Both the position numbers and the translations under genes were made by a program. The notes beneath the pieces were generated by a model, which did not search any database, was not told where the DNA came from, and saw nothing but the letters and a program-made list of their open reading frames with translations. Positions 48,666 to 64,000 of a stretch of 64,000 bases of DNA are shown here, piece by piece. Location of the stretch: positions 39,945,755 through 40,009,754 of the forward strand of contig NC_082701.1 in the NCBI RefSeq assembly GCF_949987515.2. Reading direction: 5' to 3'. Each line of letters begins with the position of its first letter. Position 1 is the first letter of the stretch. This DNA comes from Delphinus delphis (taxonomy: Eukaryota; Chordata; Mammalia; Artiodactyla; Delphinidae).

Positions 48666-50302
48666 TTAATGGGCTCCGCCTCCCACGCCGGCTAAGCCAC
48701 CCCCCTTGCCTGCAGCCTTGGCCTCTTCCACAGAGGGGTGCAGGGCGCAGGCAGGGTCCCTGCGAAGCAGGGCCAACGCCCCGAGCAGCGAAGCGGCGCC
48801 GTCTCCCGCACGGAGCTTTTGGCCACTCAGAAAATAGTGGGGCATCGTCCCGGCCTTGAGCACCCGGCCCAGCTCATCCAGCAGCCCGAGGCAGCAGGCG
48901 CCCGCATTCTCGGCTCGCGCCAGACAGGGCGCGGGCAGCCGCTCGCACGCCCAGTAGAGCAACGTCCACAGGAGGTAGTGCGCCGCGACCCTCGTCCTGG
49001 CCACCAGAGGGCGCGGTAGCGCCTGGGCCGTCGCGTGCGCTTGCAGCAAGGGAATGGGTATGCGCATCTTGAGCGCCAGCTCTTGGCGGGCGAAGCAGAG
49101 CTGCCAGCCGGAGGCGTCCGTCTGCTCTGTGACGCCGCCGCCGCCGCCGGGCACCAGGTAGAAGGAAGACGACTCTGAGGCCAGCGGGCCGGCCCACGAG
49201 TGCCTCCGAGCCCTCTGGGGACATCCGGCCACGGACACCACGGGGATCAAGTCGAAAATCAGGAGGCGGCGCGGGGACCCGGGTGCAGCCAGGAGGATGG
49301 TGGTGAGCCCCGCGTGGCGGGCTGCGTGGACCAAGCGCGGGGCACCCGGAACCGGAAACGGGGACTCAACGACAGCAGCCAGCGAAACAAAGAACCAGGC
49401 AGCCACCTGGGCGGGGCACAATGTGGGCCATGCCTCCGGAGCCTCCAAGGGCTGTGGCACTGGGCTAACGTCGGTTGCTTTGGTGACGTCACCATTCGTT
49501 TTTTTCAGTGGTGAGGGAAAGTCAACATCGGTTACGTATTGTGGAGGCAACTCTGGCACTGAAACATTACTAGGTGAGTTTTCCAAAGACTCGTGTGTCT
49601 CAGGCTCAGTGACGTGTAGCTGGTCCACGGAGATTTGCGGATCCTTGGGAGTTTCTTTGCTTCGAGGTGGGTGGATCGAATCACCTCCTCCTGGGACTGG
49701 GGATCCTAGGCAATCCTGCCCTGCCTGCCGGACCGAGGTTCCGTGTACCTGCTCTGGGAGGAAGAGCCATGTGTAACAGGATCCCACGTCCGGTTGCAGC
49801 TCCTGCCCAGTGTCATCTAGCGAAAGCACGGGCACCAGGAGTGTGAAGCCGGCGTCGTAGTGAGGTCCCCGAGCGTAGGGACCTAGAGGCACAGGCCCCA
49901 GATCCAGGGAACCCTCGCGAATCCCGCAACGAAGCAGCAGGAGCTCTGCCTGAGGAGGAAAGCGAGGGTCCCGGCGGTGAACGAGACCTAAGGAAAGAGA
50001 AGGGATCGTAAAGTCGTGATCCAGAGCCGGGGCGGGGTGAGGCGGAGCTGAGAGCTGCAAGTTCCCGAAGGCTGGGAGGGTTACTTAGCAAGCAAAGAGA
50101 AAACAAAGTCCTTGGCCTGGAGGAGATCTGGTCCTGGCTTGGGACCTTCACTCCAGCTCGCCTGCACACCCAGCTCCTGGATCAGCTGGGTTAGTTCTTG
50201 CAGCTGCGCCCCAGAGCAGAAGTCGATGTCCGTGAGCGGCCGGGCTGGGGCTGGGGGCGGTGGGCCCCACCAGGGAGCACTCCCCCAGACCGCGGAAGCC
50301 AT
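48666..50302 (-). pseudogene. TMEM102: TMEM102 copy, frame open but splice donor mutated
   Basis: TMEM102 (CBAP) is a Mab-21-like protein linked to cytokine-receptor signalling and apoptosis. Exon 1 (50302-50089) encodes '[20 protein letters not shown]' to 'AKDFVFSLL'; exon 2 (49987-48666) starts after 'ctttccttag' with '[17 protein letters not shown]' and ends '[12 protein letters not shown]'. Joined, they give 511 codons with no stop, against about 508 in human. But the first intron bases read 'ctaagtaa' where 'gtaagtaa' is expected, so the donor GT is CT. Unspliced reading stops after 'LLAK'. ATTAAA overlaps the stop codon. It could be a functional copy only if another donor is used. Confidence 0.9.
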
Positions 50303-52066
50303 ATGGCTCTGTCGTTGGGGGCTAGACACGGTCCGCCAATGGGTCTGCAGACGAAGGGCCCTAAATTTAGTCTTGAAAGAGAACAAATAAATACCTCCTC
50401 CATCCTTGCCCTTTTCTCATATGCTGGTCCCTGCCCCCATGGAACGGTTCACGTGACTCAGCAGGTAGAAAGTAGCTGTTTGGCCCCTCCTAAGGAATGC
50501 AGTAGCCTCCTTTTCTGCCCCTTGTCTACGTTCCCCTTACCTCTTTTTCAGAAGAGGCTAGTGGTTTGCGTTTTCCCTCATAGGGTTAGCTACAAAGGCT
50601 GGGAAGAGAATGGATAGGAAGATTCCACAGGTAACTTCTTCCTGCTGCCTGTAAGGCCACGCCCTGAAATTATAACCACGCCCCTTTCTGGAGACTGTCG
50701 GGGTGGTGCCGGACCAGCCCGGCCTCCAGTCAGAGTTCAGTCACTCCTTTCGCTCTGCAGAGATCTCGCGGCAATCCTGGGAGTTGTAGTTTGTCTTCAA
50801 AGCTACCAGGGCGTTGGGGCCACGCCCCCACATCCTTTCCTGTTCCGTTGAAGTAGTGCCTGATGGAAGTTGTAGTTTCTATGGAGATGCGCTATTCTGT
50901 GTCTTTGCAACGCCAGGTGAACCGCACAAACACCCCTTGCGGTCAGAACAGAGGCCTAATGGGATGAATCTGAATTGCAAACCATGATGAGGGCCATACA
51001 CTAACGCATGCGGAGAAATAGGGGACTCTACATCTCACTTGGGAGTAGAGGAGCCCTGGTCATTTAAATCTAGAAGGGTTCTTGCATGCAATTATAACTT
51101 CATTATAGAGATGGGCCTGCAAGCCTAGAAAGGTTGCACATGACTTGTCCAAGGTCAGAGCTGAGCCAGAGAGGTGTTGGAAATGGGCTATCCAGCTGGG
51201 ACGTATCTCCTTGGAATCGGTGGTGGTAACGTTAGTCAAGAACACACTGATAATGTGCATGTAGTGACCCAGGGATGGACATCTCACTCAGCGAAGGGAC
51301 ATGTTAGTGTTGCCCACCTCAGACACACAAGTGGTGGCAGGGAAAACACTTTGGAATCTCGCAGCTTATCTGTGTATACAGAAGAGTTATCAGGACTGAA
51401 AATCAAGTCCAGAGGAAACTCCAGCTGGGCTAGGGCAGGGCCATGAAAAATTATCAGTGGAAGGAAATGGCTTTCAGCGACCAGTGCTATCATGGACACA
51501 GCTTAAGTCCAGGATGAAACTAGGAGCCAGAATAATAGGACAGAAAGATAGGACACCAGAGACACGCTCACAGATTAGACCAATGCACACTGGACCAGAA
51601 ATTCTTACATGCCTTTTTCCCAGGGGTCTGTCTCCACAGTGAACTAGGCCTAAGTCCATGGGCAAGAAAATTAAGTGGAGACACCTCGAAAAATTTAGAG
51701 GCCTATGAAGGAGGGGACCCTCAGAATCCAGAGCCTAAAACACAAGGTTTCCTAGTCACTGACAAAGAGAGGTCTTCTCCCTCAGTAACCAAGAGCCCCA
51801 AACACAGCCCAGAACGGGGGAGGCAAGTTTCCGTACATCTGGTCGTGACCCAAGAGACCAGATGAGGAAAACTGAAGCCTGGGCTCTTTCTCACAGTCTG
51901 GGGAAATCAGGCATTGGCTGTCCATCCCCACATCTTACCTCCTCCCCAGAGGATGGCTTCTGAGCCACCCTAAAAAGAGCTAAGTTCTCTGGGCTCTGGG
52001 GGAGCTTTAAGATGCTGGGGGTGGGTGACAGGGAAAGGAAAATTGCTCTAAACTCTAAAGCACTGC

Positions 52067-52456
52067 TCTCCAATAGCATTTTCCATGATGATGCAAATGT
52101 TCTAAATCTGTGCCGTCCAGTGCAGTAGCCGCTAGCTCCATGTGCCTACTGAGCCCTTAGAAGGTCATGGCACTGAGGAACAGAATTTTTTTTTTTTTTT
52201 TTTGGCCAAACCATGAAGCTTGTGGGGTCTGAGTTCCCTGACCAGGGATTGAACCCCAGCCACAGCAGTGAAAGTGCCAAGTCCCAACACCTGGACCGCC
52301 AGGGAACAGAATTGGATGCCAGGGAAATTCCGTTCCCTGAGGAAGAGAATTTATACTTTATAACTTAATTTTTAACAGAATTAATTTTCCTTAATTTTAA
52401 CTAATTTACATTCTAATAGGCATTTGGCTAGTGGCTACTGTAATTGACAATGCAGC
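52067..52456. mobile_element. MER20-like relic split by a SINE
   Basis: Left part 'tgccgtccagtgcagtagcc' and right part 'tttggctagtggctactgta' are the two arms of one MER20. The SINE at 52188-52302 sits between them. Confidence 0.75.
52188..52302 (-). mobile_element. Short CHR-type SINE inside MER20
   Basis: Minus-strand element with poly-T left end and 'ctggcggtccaggtgttggg' on the minus strand. Flanked by 'ggaacagaatt' at 52177-52187 and 52303-52313. Confidence 0.88.
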
Positions 52457-52593
52457 TCTAGGGCCTTGGCGATAACGGATTCAGCTAGAAAGCGATGGAG
52501 GGAAAGCAGGGATAGTTTAGGTCCTCATCAAGCCCTGTGGGATGGGGCTGGGGTGGATGTCCTCAATAACCACAGATCACTTCTCTTGTCTCT

Positions 52594-55739
<3,146 letters not shown>

Positions 55740-56425
55740 TGGTCCCAGGACTGCCTGGGCCCCCTGCCCTCCACTTTTAACTGGGTGTCAGACTGGGTCA
55801 TAATGGGGCAGGTGGTGACATCACAGTGAGGGAGCGGGACGAAAAGGAGGGCCCAGGGTGGCATTGCCTGGTAACCAGGGTCAGGTAAGCTGAGCCTGGA
55901 CAGTCAAACAGGGCCCGTAGGCCGGCACACCTCCCGAGCGGTCATTCATTCGCTCACCGCCCGCTCACTCACTTGTTCGAATGACACATTCCATCTCTTG
56001 GCCCCTCCTGAGACTAGGAAGACCTCGGCCTCAGAGGCCTCCTGAAGGCCTGGCTGGAGTCCAGAGCCTCAGCCTTCTTCATGCCCTTCACTGGGCCTGG
56101 AGCTGGACCTGCCCAGATGTGGAACCTCCCAGTTTGGAAGCAGCTTCTTGTATGAGGCTCTTTGGGGACGGGGACAGCTGAGACACAGAGGAGGTGCCCA
56201 GAGACCAGTGGTTTGGAGTCTGCAGCTGCAGATGTACTTAGTGCACGGTATAGGACCAGGAGGGGCCTGCTGGCAGGACTGTGGCCACTAAACCAAGGGG
56301 ACCCTCAGGCCAAGAAGGGGACACTGGCTTCTTATTGCAGGAAGCCAAGGGCAGGGACCCAGGCTGGCAGAAGGAGTGGCGCTTCCAAGCCACAGACCAC
56401 CAATGTTTCCTGGACTCTAGCACTC
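55740..56425. other. Spacer between SPEM2 and SPEM3
   Basis: Short GC-rich intergenic DNA between two genes on the same strand. It should contain the SPEM3 promoter. No distinct motif or additional gene is recognised. Confidence 0.6.
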
Positions 56426-56431
56426 TTTATT
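56426..56431 (-). terminator. SPEM2 polyadenylation signal
   Basis: AATAAA on the minus strand about 50 bases after the SPEM2 stop codon. Confidence 0.7.
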
Positions 56432-56479
56432 CCTCTCTCCATGCCCTGACGGCCCCACCCCGGCCCCATTTGCTGCTGG

Positions 56480-61416
<4,937 letters not shown>

Positions 61417-62274
61417 TCAGTGACCGTGTTTCCAGCCCACTCAAGGACAGGCTTTTGAAAGGGTCAACTGCATGTAACTAACTCCTACATTTATACCTCC
61501 AACCTGGACTGATTCCCCTAAATTCCACACTTGTATCCACCTGCCTACTTAACCTCTCAATTTGGGTGTCCACTAGACATCTCGAACTTCACATGTCCAA
61601 AACTTAATTCCCTCACCACCGACTCCCGCCATAGTCTTCCTCAGTTCACAAATGACAACTCGATCTTTCCTGTGGCTCAGGCCAAATCCCTTTGAGTCAT
61701 TCTCAGCTCTCCTCTCTCTCATCCCATATCCAATCCATACCAAACCCTGTTGGCTCTACCTTCAAAATATATCCTGAAACTGATGACTTATCACATCTAC
61801 CACTACCATCCTGGCACAAGCCACCATTACCTCAGATCTGAGTTATTATAAAGGCCTCCTCTTTGCTTCATCCTTTGCCCCCCTGCTGACTGTTCTCAAC
61901 AGAGCAGCCAGATTGACCCCGTTAAAATGTAAACCAGATCAGACCACTCCAGTGGCTTCCCATCGCCTTTAGCATAAAAGTCCATACTGAAGTCTACAAG
62001 GCCTTCCCATTAGTTCTCTGACTACATCTCATACTGTTTTCTCTCTTGCTTACTTCATTCAGTTATTACTCCATTGGCTATTTCTTGAATATGCAAGGCA
62101 CACGCCCACCTCAGAGCTTTTTGCACTCACTGTTAACTCCTCCTGCTAATTTCTTCCCCCAGATATCTACCAGGGTCATTCTCTCACTTCCTTCAAGTCT
62201 TTGTTCAACTATTGATCAAACATTCCCTTTTTAGTGAGGCATTCACTGACCATCCTATTTTTAAATTGCAACCC

Positions 62275-62410
62275 CTGTGATGAACCATAGCGGAAAAGAA
62301 TATGAAAAATATATATATATCTATAAATGAGTCACTTTGCTGTACAGCAGAAATGAAACACAACATTGTAAATCAACTATATTTCAATAAAATTGTTTAA
62401 ATAAATAAAT
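62275..62410 (+). mobile_element. Very short 5'-truncated LINE-1 insertion
   Basis: Only the last 135 bp or so of an L1 3' end ('cactttgctgtacagcagaa', 'gtaaatcaactatatttcaa', 'taaaattg' and an (AAAT)n tail). Flanked by 'aaattgcaaccc' at 62263-62274 and 62411-62422, a perfect target-site duplication. Confidence 0.9.
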
Positions 62411-62500
62411 AAATTGCAACCCATACCCCCATTCGCATCCTCCCCAAACCCTTTTCCCATTTTTCCTTCTTAGGAATTGACCTCTCCTAATATACTATCT

Positions 62501-62845
62501 AGGAATTCCCTGGTGGCACAGTGGTTAGGAATCCACCTGCCAATGCAGGGGACGCGGGTTCGAGCCCTGGTCAGGGAAGATCCCACATACCGCGGAGCAA
62601 CTGAGCCCGTGCGCCACAACTACTGAGCCTGTGCTCTAGAGCCCGCCAGCCACAACTACTGAGCCCACGTGCCACAACTACTGAAGCCCGTGCGCCTAGA
62701 TTCTGTGTTCCACAACAAGAGGACCCACCGCAGTGAGTAACCCGTGCACTGCAACGAAAGTAGCCCCTGTTCACCACAACTAGAGAAAGCTCCTGCGCAG
62801 CAACGAAGACCCAACGCAGCCTAAATTAATTAATTAAAAAAATAA
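62501..62845 (+). mobile_element. CHR-1-like SINE
   Basis: Starts 'aggaattccctggtggcaca' and runs to an A/T-rich tail. Imperfect duplication 'taatatactatct' (62488-62500) and 'taatacactattc' after it. Confidence 0.92.
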
Positions 62846-63310
62846 TAATACACTATTCAATGGGTTTATTATGTTTGCTGACTGTCTCCCCACTAGAATA
62901 TAAACTCCATGAGAGCAGGGATTTTTGTCTGTTTTATTCACTGATGTATTCCCAGCGCCTTGCACATTACAGATGTTCAACAAATATTGTTAAATGAGTG
63001 AGTGGACCAACCCCTGTAGCAGGAACTATATAGCAAATCGAAGGATCTAAAAATGAAACCAAGTATATAAGAATATGCCAGGTGACTGGTTATTACTGTG
63101 GCATACAACAGGCGCTGAAAACTTCATGGAAGCTATTGAAATAAGTAACTATTATGGTCTGTTCTACTTTAGTCCTGTAATATTGGGTTCCAAGATTTGC
63201 CTTGCTCCAGGAAGAAGGAGAAGTTACATGTGGAAGTGTGTTCTAGAGATGCATCACTCTCCTTCCCTAGACTGAGAGAGGGCTTGATTACAGAGAGAAG
63301 GAAAGCGTGT

Positions 63311-63394
63311 GTTTTTTGTTTGTTTTGTTTTGTTTTTCAGGCCACAGCAGTGAAAGCCCAGAATCCTAACCACTAGGCTACCAGAGAACTCCCA
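63311..63394 (-). mobile_element. Partial CHR-type SINE
   Basis: Minus-strand fragment with T-rich left end and 'gggagttctctggtagccta' on the minus strand. Much of the tRNA-like middle is missing. Confidence 0.8.
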
Positions 63395-64000
63395 GTAAAG
63401 CATCTTTGAATATGAGAGTTTAGGATATCAGTCTCTGGATCAGACTAGTACTAAGCAGGGTTGGAACAGCAATACTGCCTCTCTCTGTGTAATGTCAGGT
63501 GAATGACTTAAACTCACTTAGCCTCTGTGAAACGGGCAGACAATTCAGTACTTACCTCACAGAGTTGTGAAGATTAGAACTGAGTTAATATATGTAACAC
63601 ATTATTTGTATTATCTTATAGCAAGTGCTCCAAATTAGAAAAGACTATACCTACACGTACACAAAGCTTACAGAGTACCAGGCATAGTTCTATTAACTCA
63701 GTTAATCCTCAAAATAGTCCTATGTGGGAGGGACAAAGACTGTCCTATTTCCATATCAGGACACTAAGAGATTAAGGAATTTGCCCAAGGTTACTCTGTT
63801 AGCATATTGTGCTGTCTCCCAGAGAAATGTTGGCTATTATTTCCAAGGGACATAGGAGGTTAAGGGACTAGTAGGCGGCATTTGACAAGTGGGGGAGGGA
63901 GGATGCCAGGAATGGGGAAAGGGAAAGGAAGCGTTAGCTGAGCCTGGGAGTTTGTTGGTCAGAGGAGTGGCAGTTCCAAGGATGAGATCCTAGGATTCTG

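Larger units (their letters stand above)
50303..52593. other. Spacer between SPEM3 and TMEM102
   Basis: Contains the TMEM102 upstream region and a MIR-like relic at about 51085-51190 ('cttgtccaaggtcagagctg'). A MER20 relic at about 52067-52456 is split by a SINE. No gene recognised. Confidence 0.6.

Overview
The window is nuclear DNA from a mammal, most likely a cetacean and probably a toothed whale. It holds more than 20 tRNA-Glu-derived CHR-type SINEs. One abundant class is a short form ending in a 'gcccgcgtaccgc' plus poly-A tail, which is typical of whale and dolphin genomes. Other repeats are a cetartiodactyl-type LINE-1, MIR and L2 relics, and MER5A and MER20 DNA transposons. There is no sign of bacterial genes.

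From 1 to 32.8 kb, on the plus strand, lies a decayed but unprocessed (intron-containing) partial copy of AP2B1, the beta-2 adaptin subunit of the AP-2 clathrin adaptor. Seven consecutive trunk exons and two appendage exons are recognisable with flanking splice sites. The copy carries a 10-bp and a 2-bp frameshifting deletion, loss of one codon, and many amino-acid changes in a normally almost invariant protein. The exons for the end of the trunk and the hinge are missing. In their place is a LINE-1 that has lost its 3' half, so one deletion may have removed both. The final AP2B1 exons are also absent.

From 32.8 to 42.9 kb the sequence is AT-rich, with interspersed repeats and a processed CHAC1 pseudogene on the minus strand (36.25-37.7 kb) bounded by a target-site duplication. 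At about 42.9 kb composition switches abruptly: a SINE loses its tail and GC-rich DNA begins. This includes a (CT)n tract of about 730 bp interrupted by CGCTGT units, and a CpG-rich island that I could not assign to a gene.

From 46.4 to 61.4 kb, all on the minus strand, lies a block of genes that in human sit together on 17p13.1. In transcription order (right to left) they are CHRNB1 (last four exons only, disabled), SPEM2 (apparently intact), SPEM3 (disabled), TMEM102 (full-length frame, but the splice donor is mutated) and FGF11 (first exon only, cut off within the exon). In human the order is SPEM1-SPEM2-SPEM3-TMEM102-FGF11-CHRNB1. CHRNB1 is therefore on the wrong side, as if the block had been circularly permuted or were the junction of a tandem duplication. 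CHRNB1 and AP2B1 are essential genes, so these broken versions are almost certainly extra copies. The window looks like a mosaic segmental duplication built from at least two loci plus a third GC-rich fragment. Y linkage or a repeat-rich duplicated region are possible homes, but the sequence alone does not decide this.

The genes in the window do not form one pathway. SPEM2 is the only one whose coding structure appears whole. The right end (61.4-64 kb) holds old LINE and MIR relics and young SINEs; the upstream CHRNB1 exons are not seen there.
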